NCBI RefSeq assembly: GCF_028750875.1
Contig: NW_026542597.1
Coordinates: 14,205,082-14,269,081 of the forward strand
DNA: 64,000 nucleotides
Direction of reading: 5' to 3'
Source of the DNA: Macrosteles quadrilineatus
Lineage: Eukaryota > Arthropoda > Insecta > Hemiptera > Cicadellidae
Shown: positions 37,601 to 49,600 of the stretch, piece by piece
How the letters are laid out: each line of letters opens with the position of its first letter
Numbering within the stretch: position 1 is the stretch's first letter
Notes under the pieces: generated by a model
What the model was told of the DNA's origin: nothing
What the model saw: only the letters and a program-made list of their open reading frames with translations
Database searches by the model: none
Made by a program: the position numbers and the translations under genes

Positions 37601-40600
37601 TGCATATATCGATTAGTAGAGCGTAATACCATACACATAGCAGTCTATCGTAGCGCAACTATATACATATTACAAATAGCTCTAAATAGCTAAATGTGTA
37701 GCAAAACTGTTACACTACAACATATGGATATATTGTAATCAATGTTATCTTGTATCATGTGTCAGGAATACCGTTTCATATAACAAGTAGTAGAAATATT
37801 AGTCAGTATAACATGTAGGCAGTACCAAGACAGTATAGCAAACGCAGCAGTGTAGAGAAAAACACATATTGGGACAGACAAAGGGGGGAAACCTTGAGTA
37901 AGTGGAGGGTATGAGAGTAATGCATCATTATGCATTAACGCAAAACAAATATCAGCACAGCAACAAATAAGAATATATAACTAGCACTCTTAGAAAATAC
38001 AATTATGGAGCTATAGTAGTAGTAGAAAAGTGTAAGCTAAATAAGCATATACAAACTAAAAGATCATATAAGTAAGATTATTCTCACAGTTAATGCATAA
38101 GCACACGAGACATACCTGTTCGGTTGCGTGCAGAGAACTGTGCAGCCATGTACGCTTATGCCGCTTATAAGCAATCCTGGCTCCGCACAATCACTGACCT
38201 CACACAAACTGTATAAAAGCAGCCCATTGGCACTGCAAAGTTGTATTCGACTCCAGCTTGCATTGTGAGTAACTCGTGCACCTCGGCCAGTTTGTGCGTC
38301 TGGGCCAGTACGTGCATCAGTCGAAGTCGTCTACGCTTGTGTGATGCCAGAACATCTTCTCCATAGTTGTAAGTACAAACATAGCGTAGTTTGCAATATA
38401 GTTGCTAGGATTTTAAAAAGACCATTAGATTTAAGCTTTTCCTATAACTCCTTGCTCTCCTTACCATAAGAGCAACGTTAAATAGCTAGACTCAAAACTT
38501 ACAAAATTATTTACAATTATTTAATGTCAAATCTGAGTGTTGTAAAACGTGGTAATGCTCGTTAAATTAGAAATCTGAAGTGAAGTATGTAGCTAGAATA
38601 TTAAAAGATGTCTAAAAATCTGTTTGATTAGAAATACGTTGATCTTTAAAAACCAATTATATATTCAATAAATAAATATGACTAAATAAACTTCTAATAA
38701 TACGATTAATATAGATTAATTATACAATCTCTGGCTATCGCATGATTATATGTTGAATATACACTTAATCAATACTATATACAATTTGAAATATTCTTCT
38801 CTCAAATCAATACAAACATTCTATTTCAAATGTCACCAAGAACTAGTTTGTGTAAAAAGAAATAAATAATCCGCTAGTGTGTGTTTGCATTTAATATTGT
38901 TCTTACTGGACAAATCATGACGCTAGCCAAGGGTTAAGGGTTCTTCCTTGTTCAAATAACTAGCTATTAAATATAAAGTACCCTAGTGACTAGGGATGTA
39001 GGTACATAAATAAAAGTCAATAAATATTTCTTTTAACTATATATCTATTAAAATATATATGTTCACTATTTAGTCTTTATTACTTAATAAATGATTTTTA
39101 ACCTATATACCCTATAGAAAAAATTAAGAACACTTCTATACTACAATGTTTTGAAAGAAAACGTACTAAAAAAAAAAAAACGAATTAATATCTATCAGAA
39201 AGAAAAATCATTAGGTATTATGAACTTAGCAAGCATGTAGGATTATTTTAGAAAAACTTGCATATACGCATTTTTTTTGTCATAAGTTAAGCTAGCAAAA
39301 TAAGAAAAATAAATAAATAAATCATGCTTAGAAATGAGTGTAGATTTTGTCTTTAGAGCTGTAGCTTAGTATATGCATAGATTAAGCAACTTTAAAGCTC
39401 GTTCTTTGTGTCTAACTCTTGAGTGCTGTCTCTGTTTGCTAGTGCAGACACAACCATCTCTCTACCATGTGATGTGTAATTCTATGATTTCCGCATTATT
39501 GTTAGGCTAGATAACTAGTGAATGCATTATTGGCTATGAAAAAATCACTTTATTCGCATTAACAAAGTTTAAAATTATTAAATTGGCAAGAAAAAAAATT
39601 GTAAAGAAAAACACGAATGCTTAAAACTAAACTTTGTAACTTAAGTTTTGTTCGGTATTTCGATATTGTTAATATAAATTTTGTGTGATTATATTTTAAG
39701 CTTATATCACAAACGTTTTAAATATAACATATTGACACTAATCAAGTATGGATGGTGAATAAAGATATTTTGATTTTGATTTGACGATCTATGCAGTGGA
39801 TAGAACTAACAAAAAACTAGCTTCAGTTGTTATATAATGATGAAAAATCTACTTAGGAAGGAGTATGCTTTATTTTTGGTATTGACGAAACTACTATATA
39901 TGACAACTGACACTTTATTTTTACATTTACAGCGCTAGAAGTGAGCAGTCATTCCCCACGTGCCGTCTTGCAAAGTTCCGCTTAGATGTTAAACCTTCAA
40001 TGAGCAGTCTAGCTGTGAAAACTTCTACAACAATGTAAGTAGAAAGCCCTGTCAGTTTTATATCTTCTTGGTACTACGTTTAGTAAACTATTATTTGAGA
40101 GCTTACAACTTAATATAGTCGAATGTAAAGAGCCCCTTAATACCTCATATTGTCCTAGCAAAAACTACACTAAACCATGCAGCTATATAAGCAACATTCA
40201 TTGTTGCAAGAAATCCACACAACTAAAGACAAAATGCGTGTAATATGAGCTTAAAGAATCTGAATTGTGAAATCTCATGCTGAACATGATAACATAGGCA
40301 ATAAAACTTAAATTAAAATAATAAAATAGGTAAGTGCTAAAAATTAATGTATTTTTTCTAAAACTTAACGTAAACAATCTCAAACCAAATATAATAGAAC
40401 TATAGCAGACCATGAGCAATGTACTTAATGTTTGAAATTAATGTTTTAGATGTATCTACAATGTGCCATCTGTCGAGAAGCCTACTTCCTTAGTGCATCC
40501 GCAAGGAGCCGTCACCAGCAAATGTGTTTGGCGTTGAACGACTACTTCACATCAGCAGTAGCGAGCAACAATGACAACAGACGAGAGACACACGAGGCAG

Positions 40601-43600
40601 CAATTCAGACACCTCCACAGCAAATTAAAGCAGTACCCAGTGGCAGTGGCTTGAAAAGAAAACTACCACCTCCAAAGGTGACTAAGCGTCCTGTGACTAG
40701 TGTATTGTCAAGTCCATCATCACATACAAGTTCAACAACAAGGCTGACGTGGTATTTAAAAAAAGGTCTTCAATCAGCCAAAGACTATGTTATAGAAAAT
40801 AATGAAAACCTCTACAAGGACCTACCGCCATTTATTGAAGCTGCTAACGAAGTGGTGCTCGATATACTACAAGATGAGCTGCGTGTCACCAAATCCCTCA
40901 AGTACAACGTCGTACTGGAGGCCGTCTACTGCCATCCTGAAGGACATTGCGAACTTATGAACTTCAAGACCACGTCGAGGCTTATACACAGCGCCTGTGA
41001 TGAGCTACAAGAGCTGCTGAAGAAGGACGCCAGCAAACTGCTTCGTGAGGAGTCTGAAGCGCAGGCGAAAGGCAGTGGATGGACTTTGCATGAGGTAAAG
41101 AGCCTCACACTTAGACTAAGCAAATTTTCATATGCATTGCCTGCTGGAAGTGGCTATCTGCCACTGCCCCCAAAAATTGCTAAAAGGAAATGCATTTTAA
41201 ATGTAAAAAACAGCAATGATTGTTGTTTCATGTATTGTATATTAGCCAAAAGTCTACCTAATATACGTTATGACTCAGTGCTTACTGAGCATAGCTTTAG
41301 GGAGTGTGAAACACATTACAACTTTGATGGTATTTCATTTCCAACGCCCATTTCACAAATGAAAAAATTTGAAAAACAAAACATCAACACTAGCGTAAAC
41401 ATCTTCGAACTGGACGAAAATGCCCATATTACACCACTCAGGATAGTTGATGAGCAGCAAGACCATTTTGATCTCCTTCTCGTTAGAAATGATGAAGGAG
41501 AGGCTCATTTTACGTTAATATTGAATTTCACAAAGCTTATGCAGCCACAAATTACAAAAGGCAGCAACAAAATTACAATCTGTAAAAGGTGTAGCACCTT
41601 TAAAGAAAACAGGCGCTGTGTTCCGACACCTCAGCACTGGTTGAGTGAACATTTAATGCTCTGTGGAAAATCAAAACCAAGTGAAGTGATTTTGCCGGAG
41701 CAGCATAAAAGCAAACTTAGATTTGTTAGCTACGAGATGCAAATTGAAGTACCAATTGTAGTCACAGCTGACTTCGAATCAACACTATATCCAGTTCCCT
41801 CGACAGACAATGCCTATCAACGGCACGAGGCGAACTCGTTTGCTTATATCGTAGCAAGTAACCTTCCCAAAGAGCTGTTAGAGGAAGCTGAGATAAACAC
41901 CTCACCCTACATACACAGATCGGAATCGGCTGCAAAAGAATTCCTTTTACAAATGCAGGAGCTAGCTGTAAAAGTGGAAAAGCTGTACACTAAAAATGTG
42001 AGTATGATTGCATTAAATGATGAACAACAGAAACAGCATGATGAAGCGACAAACTGCGAGCTGTGTGAAATAGCATTTGATGAGACATTGGTTCAGTCAA
42101 GGAAATGCCGGGACCACGACCATATAACAGGTCAGTTTCGTTATACCTTGTGCTCGTTGTGTAACACCCGCTGTCAACTTCCAAACTTCATACCAATATA
42201 CTTTCACAACCTTTCTTCATACGACGAAGCATTCATTATTAAGAACTTGGCAGTATTACCCAACAGCGAAATAAAAGTGATCCCTAGTAATTCAGAAAGA
42301 TTCATCAGTATATCGATAAAGATTGGGAGGATGTGGCTTAGGTTTTTGGATTCATTTCGCCTAATGGCGGACAGCCTTGCGAATCTCGCTTCGTATCTCA
42401 CACCGTCGGAACTCGTAGAGTCATCCAAGCTTGTGCCAGAACAGCATGTGGAGTTGATTCAAAGAAAAGGGATTTATCCCTATGATTATGTAAAAGACTT
42501 TGCTGTATTCAGTGAGGAAGCACTGCCACCACGTGAAAGCTTTTACAATGCCCTCAATGACTCGGAAGTTACGGATGCAGAATATCAACATGCCCAACAC
42601 ACTTGGAATACAATGAAAATGAAAAATGTTGGACAATACCATGATTTTTATCTGTTATTGGATGTTTGTCTTTTAATGGACATAATTCAATGCTTTCGCA
42701 AAAACTGTGTAGCCACCTATAACATTGACTGTTGTCATTCATTTACAGCGCCAGGTCTAGCATGGCAGAGTATGCTACGTATGACTGGTGTAACTTTGGA
42801 ATTGTTGACGAACTATGACCATTTCTTAATGTTTGAAAGTGCGATTAGAGGCGGTTTGGTACAATGCTGCCACCGCTATGAAAAAGCCAACAACCCACTT
42901 TTAGAGAACAGCGAAGACTATGATCCAAACAAAGAAACCAAATATATGTTGTATTTGGACTGCATAAACTTGTATGGAAGCCAAATGAAAAAACACCTTC
43001 CAACTGGAAATTTTGAGTTTGTAAATGATGTTGATGATCTTAATTGGTCAAACTTACCTGAAGATTCGCCGTATGGACTTTTACTAGAATGTGATGTCAC
43101 AGTGCCAGAGCACTTGCACGATCTAATGAACGACTTCCCCATTTTACCAGAACAAAAAGATGTGGATAATCAGGGAAAACTACTTGCTACGCTTGAAGAT
43201 AAAAAACACTATATCGCTCACTATACAGTGTTCCAGCAGGCAGTCAAACTAGGCTTGAAAATTACAAAAGTTCACAGAGCGTTGCGATTCTCCCAGTCGC
43301 CGTGGATGGAAAAGTTCATCGACAAAAACACCACGTTAAGAGCTGAATCTACGAATGAGTTTTCCAAAAATTTCTACAAGTTTATGAATAATAGTGTGTT
43401 TGGAAAGACGTTAGAAAACGTGCGCAATCGTGTAGATATTAGAATAGTAACTTCTGATGAAGCGTTCCAGAAGCTGTCACGTCAAGCAAGATTTGTTGAC
43501 AGAAGCATTATCGCTGATGGTGTGATCGCGGTACATTTAAGAAGACAAAAGGTAGTATTAAACAAGCCAGTCTATGTTGGTTCAGTAGTTCTCGACAAAG

Positions 43601-46600
43601 CAAAAGTTCATATGAACTGGTTTCATTATATGGTTATGAAGAAAAAACTAGCTCCGCCAGACTTTGAAGTGTATGTTAACTATTCTGATACTGATTCTCT
43701 ATTATATACCATAATTACCAAGTTAAACCTAAATAATGAATTGAAGGAAAGATTGGGAGATGTACTGGATAGGTCATGCTATCCCAAGGAGCATGAGCTG
43801 TGGCTGGAAGGAGCGATTCCTCAAATAGGCACATTTAAGGATGAATGCAAAGGAAGACAGCTATTTGAGTACGTAGGATTGCGTTGTAAAATGTACTGCT
43901 ACAGGTTCAACTCCAGCCAACAGACAACGGCAAAGAAAAAGTGTAAGGGAATAAGCAAACGCTATGTCGAAAACAAAATTTCATTTGATCACTACAAGAA
44001 GGCACTGTTTGAAGATAAACAGTACAGAGCGACATTTAACCAGATAAGAAGCAAGACATTTCAACTCACCTCTAGAACAGTTGATAAACTCTCTCTGTCA
44101 GCCAATGATAACAAACGCATAGTGTTGCAGGACAAAATTAGAACTTTGGCGTATGGGCATTATCGAGCTCGTCAAAATGACGATGGAGGATCGTCAGAAT
44201 ATGATTCTAGTCAGTCTTAGCTCGATGGTTGATCAGCACTCTTTAGGAGTAGTCAGAATGTTGTATTCATTGAGCATGGATGCCGTTGCCCGTACTATTC
44301 CATATGAAAAAGAATATGAAAGAATCGAGGATATCGAAATGTTTTCGATACTCCCTTCCCTCATGCACACAGAGTTGAGAAGCTCTATTAAACGGACTTG
44401 GATAAAAACTACAACAGTCAACAGAGATTTAATAAAAAGTTATGAGTTTAGAGATATCGACTTTATGCAAATTGATAGTTATCAGTTTGTCATGCTCATG
44501 AACCATCCTCTGGAAGAACCAGAGTTTTGGAGTCGAAATTACTATGGTAATAATTGTCATATAAATGTGGACTACTATGAAACAATACAAACAGAACGTC
44601 CTATGAAGTATTGTCGAGGCTGCTTTTTTAACCTTTTTACACTAAAAGACGATAATGATATTGATTATCAAAGTTATTGGCACGAAAAGGGGTTGGCATT
44701 TGTACATGTTGTACAGCATTTTGAAGTTAACTCTAACAGGCTAATTGATGCAGTGGTTAAACAAGAAAATAACTGGTGTGACTACTGTGTATTTCGACCA
44801 TTGTTTACATTTCTAAACTACTTTGACTGTAGAGACAATAACAACATGTTACATGATAGTGATGAAGACAGCCCCGCATCTCCAGTGACAATGTTTAACC
44901 GTACAGAACTTTATGATCCATATAGAGAGTGACATACGCTAGTCCAGCATATTTGAACAATGAGGCTGTTGGTCAAGTTTTGTTTTTTTTTAACCATACA
45001 ATTACACGTTTACTTTGTTTGTTTTGCGTTTCTGTTTATATATTATGTTTTATTGTAAACCCTAGCTAATGTAAAATAATTTGATGAACTCATGCCTTTT
45101 TGTTGTCTATATTCTATAAGAGTTGTTATCTACTTGAGAACTGAATTCTAGTAGTATATAGCTAAAATATAACTTAATAACATGATATAACAAAGTAAGA
45201 TAATGCTTAGCATTATGATATTTAACACATGTATATTATTGTGCACATTTCATGAATATTTTGTAATGTACTAACAACCTTTTTCTATCTATATTTGTTT
45301 TACTATTACATGTTTACTAATCTTAACACATTTATGTAATGCTAGAGTTGTATATAATAAACACATCTAAAATGTTTATGGTTATCTGTTATGTTGGTGT
45401 TATCTATATAGCATTTATCTTTCAAATAAACTTATGTTAAACTTGACTACTTTGTTTGTTGCTAAACCCATTATTTAAAAGTTTTCCAAACACCCTCTGA
45501 AAAATTACTTTAAAAAGTATTATTGCTATGTATGCTAAGAAAAGTAAAGTCAATCCTCTACTGTGTTGTTGCTAGCTTAGCTGAAGGAAAGGGTAAAAAA
45601 ATAAAGAAAATCAAAGTTTGTAATACAAATATATTACCATAAGATACATTGAATACAGCAATTTTCTCTTTACCATTTTGACAAGTATTTTAAGTTCTCC
45701 ATCACAGCTTCGGTAATGTTTGCTGCACAAAAGCGGCGTACCTCACTGTCTATCCACGGCATCATTGATGTCCTGAGTGCAGTCCGTTCATACCAAAAAT
45801 CTTGAGTCTCTGCAGGCAACCTCCTTTCATTCAAGTCAGAAAGTAAACGTGGCAAATCACTTGTAATGTGTCGAACGAGTTGTTTATCCAAAGTCATTGA
45901 AGTCAAGTCATTTGTAGTGTTTGAAGAAAGCAAGGCCATTACCTTATAGTGTTTGGTAAAATATCGTGTGTAACGAGAGATCAGAAACTGCACAGTTGGG
46001 TTTATTTCAAGTAGGATATTAAAGTAGCTTTCAAGGGATGGGAACAAGCGTTTTAAAGAAATCCATCCATCATTTTGTAGAACCACTCTGGGAGTCTGTC
46101 GAATAATATCAGATTCACTAGAAGCTCTCGAAAGCGTAACAGAATTCAAATTGTGATTAACTGGCTTATTTCTCAGACGATAGTTACAAAATGATACTAA
46201 TCCATTTGGTCTGGGTTCCAATATGACTGTATGTAGATAGAATGGATTGAATGGAGTTTCATTGGAGTAAAAGTTGTTGACAGAGTGGTGAACTGTAGAG
46301 CTTTGCAGACTTAAAAGATCTTCAAATGTCAATTCAATTGAGGTTTCATTATTCACTAAACAAATAGAAGGAGAAAAGTCTTTAATAGAATCAAGACCAA
46401 CAACCGCATGAGCCTGGCTTGCAACTTTGTAAATCTGTCTGAGTAAAAGACGTGGTTCCCATGAGTTAGACTGCTGGTTAGAACGCACAGCTGCTTTGTG
46501 TGAACTATGAGAGTGACTCACCACAGATGTTGTCATCACAGGTGTTGAAGTAGACGTCGAAGAAGAACACACGTATGACACTGGAGGTGAAGTCGATAGT

Positions 46601-49600
46601 GTGGTCGGCGACGTAGATAGCTTAGGTGCTGATGTATTTGATAATAGTTGTTGCGAACGTTGAGGTGGTGGTGGTGGTGGCGGCGGCGGTGGTGGCAGTT
46701 GTGATGACAGTGATGGCAAAATCGAGGCATGAAGTTTTTCTTGATGACCTTTCTGACGAAAAACCTGGCTCGACCTGGCGCGTGTGCCAGATTTTGCCGA
46801 ATTGGAGTGGGCTGGTATTTTCTGTTGTACGATTGACGGCTGTTCCGGTCGATACTCTTCCACTTCCTTTGAATCGTAATCCTCATCCTCTTCCACTGCA
46901 TTACCATTTTCACTGCAAACTGTTGAACACTCGCGGGTATAGTAATTCGCTTGGATCGCACTTGCACCCGCTGTTGTGTGTACAGAATCAGATACGTCTT
47001 GTAGAGTCTCACCAGTTAGAGATGCAAGAAGCTGGTCAATGTCCATAGTATTTACATCGGAGTATATTACGTTATGCACTGGGGGTATAGGAGGAGCTTT
47101 AGTACGTTTGCGTTTCACTCGCGATAGATCTTTACGTGGAACTGGTGCTGACCGCTTCACTGACGCGTTCATACTGACTGAACCAGCAAACCAGTTCTAG
47201 GTTTTATATGCAGTGTATTTGCAGGTCTGGACAGGTCTTAGTACGATCATTGACCTTACGAGGCGGATGCTGAGCGCCAAGGACAAATCCATTGAACCTC
47301 TAGGATCTCTTTCTTTTTTGCGATTACATAACGTTGTTGTATAAAGAAGGCTTTGACAACAAGTCTAGACAGGTTTCCATTTATTTATACATGCTAGAAA
47401 TTTTAAGAGATAGATAATCCTGTTGTCGTAAGTAATGCAGTGAGCTTTCTATCAATAGTTGCAAAAAATTTTAAAGTTTCGGCATCTGATTTATCCAACG
47501 TGTTTAGCCTTTCATCAATGGTCCTTAATAATTTTGATGTTTTCTCATCTGATTCTTGCAGCTTCTTTACCTCTCCATCTAAGGATACTAGCGATTTAGA
47601 TTGTTTCCCGTCTGAATCATGTAGCTTCTTGAATCTTTTATCCAAAGACATCAAAGATGTAGAAACTTTCTCATCCGAGTCTTGTAGCTTATTGAGCTTA
47701 TCACCCAAAGATACTAAAGATGCAGACGTTTTCTCATCTGATTCAAACAGCTTTTTGACATTTCTATCCAAAGATAACAAATGTGTAGACGTTTTCTCAT
47801 CCGAGTCTTTCAGCTTCTTGAGCTTATCATCCAAAGATAATAAAGATGCAGACGTTTTCTCGTCTGATTCAACTAGCTTTATTAGTTTGTTATCCAAGGA
47901 AGCAATTAATTGTGATGATTTCCCATCTGATTCTTCTAAGTTGTTTAGTCTATCGTGATAGGATAACTGATTCTCCTTTATGTCTTTTAGCTCGGTCTTG
48001 ATAGAACCCTCTATGGAGACTATTGATTGTTTTACATCCTTAACTGCTTGCTGGGCCTCTTTGAGGCTAACAACAAAGGTCTTTAACTTTCCTTCCACCT
48101 CATTCAAATCGTCTTTGTTCACATAGAAACGATTTAAATAGCCTTTAGACACCTTTTGTCGTGATACGTCAGGTTCCACTGCAGCTCTAAACCTCTTTGA
48201 TCCATCTTCACTTATCACATATGCATCATCTTCGTCATCAGATAAGTGATGCTTCTGTTCTTGATACAAAGCATGTCCAAACTTATCTATAATGTGTCTT
48301 CTAATCATAGCTTGTACAATATATGTTTACAATAACAAGATCTAATCCAGAATGATGGGAGAAACAGGTTAATATACTATTTAAGCCCACGAGTTGTAGC
48401 GTGAGGGAAACCCAAGCCATTTGACATAAATCTTGTTTCCTTTGCGCTTTATAACCTTTTCAACCAAATACGTATCTGGGTAATTTGTCTTTTGTAATTC
48501 TGGTTCGTAAAATGTCCCTTTGATAATGTCCCCTTCTTCATCTTGCAGGTAGTACACTGGTGGGACAGATTTTCGCACTCGTATGATTTTAAATAATTCA
48601 GTACTCCAGTTTGGGGTGTAACCTTTTTCAAACAAAGTTTTATACTTAGAAACCCTGACTTTATCATTGACTCTTAGCTTTGGAATCCCTTGTACCTTGT
48701 TTTGATTTAATTTCCTCACCAATGCCCTCTCGTGAAACGATGTAACATCTCGTGGTCTCATGCCTGTTGTCCGATGTAGCCTTGAATTGTACATGGAAAT
48801 TAAACGAGGAAGCATGTCTAGCCACCTATAATCTCCCTGTACAGCAAATTCCTTATACATCCAATTTTTAATCGTTTTATTCAGCCTTTCTACCACAGAG
48901 GCCTTCAAATGGGTGAATGTACTGAAATGATTTATCGCAAAACGTTGCATTAAGGATTTAAATTCTTTATTATAAAAATCTGTACCAAGATCACTTTGAA
49001 TGTTTTGTGGTATTCTTCCGCTATTTTTCAAAACATTTTCCATAGCTGAGGCCACTGTCTTCCCTTTTTTGTTGTCTAAAGGAACCGCCCATGCATACTT
49101 TGAAAGAACATCAATTATCATTAGGATATACTTTTTCCCTTTATTCGCTTTTGAGTAAGGTATCATTTCTATCAAGTCGACTTGCCACAAATCGTCAATA
49201 CCTCGAACAAAAACCTTTCTTCTGACAAAGTTTTTCCTAGCTGGTTTGTGTAACTCATTAACAATACCTCTCTTGGCAGCATCTGCTTGACTTGACATTG
49301 TCTTCTTTCTTTTATTCATAATGCCTTTATTACCTATGAACACTTAAGCGATAATTCCGTTTAGTTGAAGCAACTCTATAATATAGTCTATTTCTTCGCT
49401 ATGAGCGTTGTGACCGGCTTCTTGTGACAAAACCAAGGTTTTAAGTCGCTTCACCAGTAAATTCACATCAGATGTGTACCTGTCCACGTTTTCAACAGTT
49501 ATACCACTTCCACTAGCGTGTTCCGGTGTGGTCATGCCTTGCTTTGGTGGAAAAAGTACCGATATTACGCTTAAGTACTTTTTGCCCCTATTTGCATTTA

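Noticed and set aside
46626..47048. Open plus-strand frame of about 140 codons opposite the proline-rich Polinton gene
   Set aside because: It is the antisense of a polyproline/Ser-rich coding stretch, giving low-complexity Val/Ala runs; no promoter or conserved pattern.
47440..47958. Open plus-strand frame opposite the 21-residue-repeat gene
   Set aside because: The repeat makes the complementary frame open by periodicity; the sense protein has clear heptads, the antisense does not.
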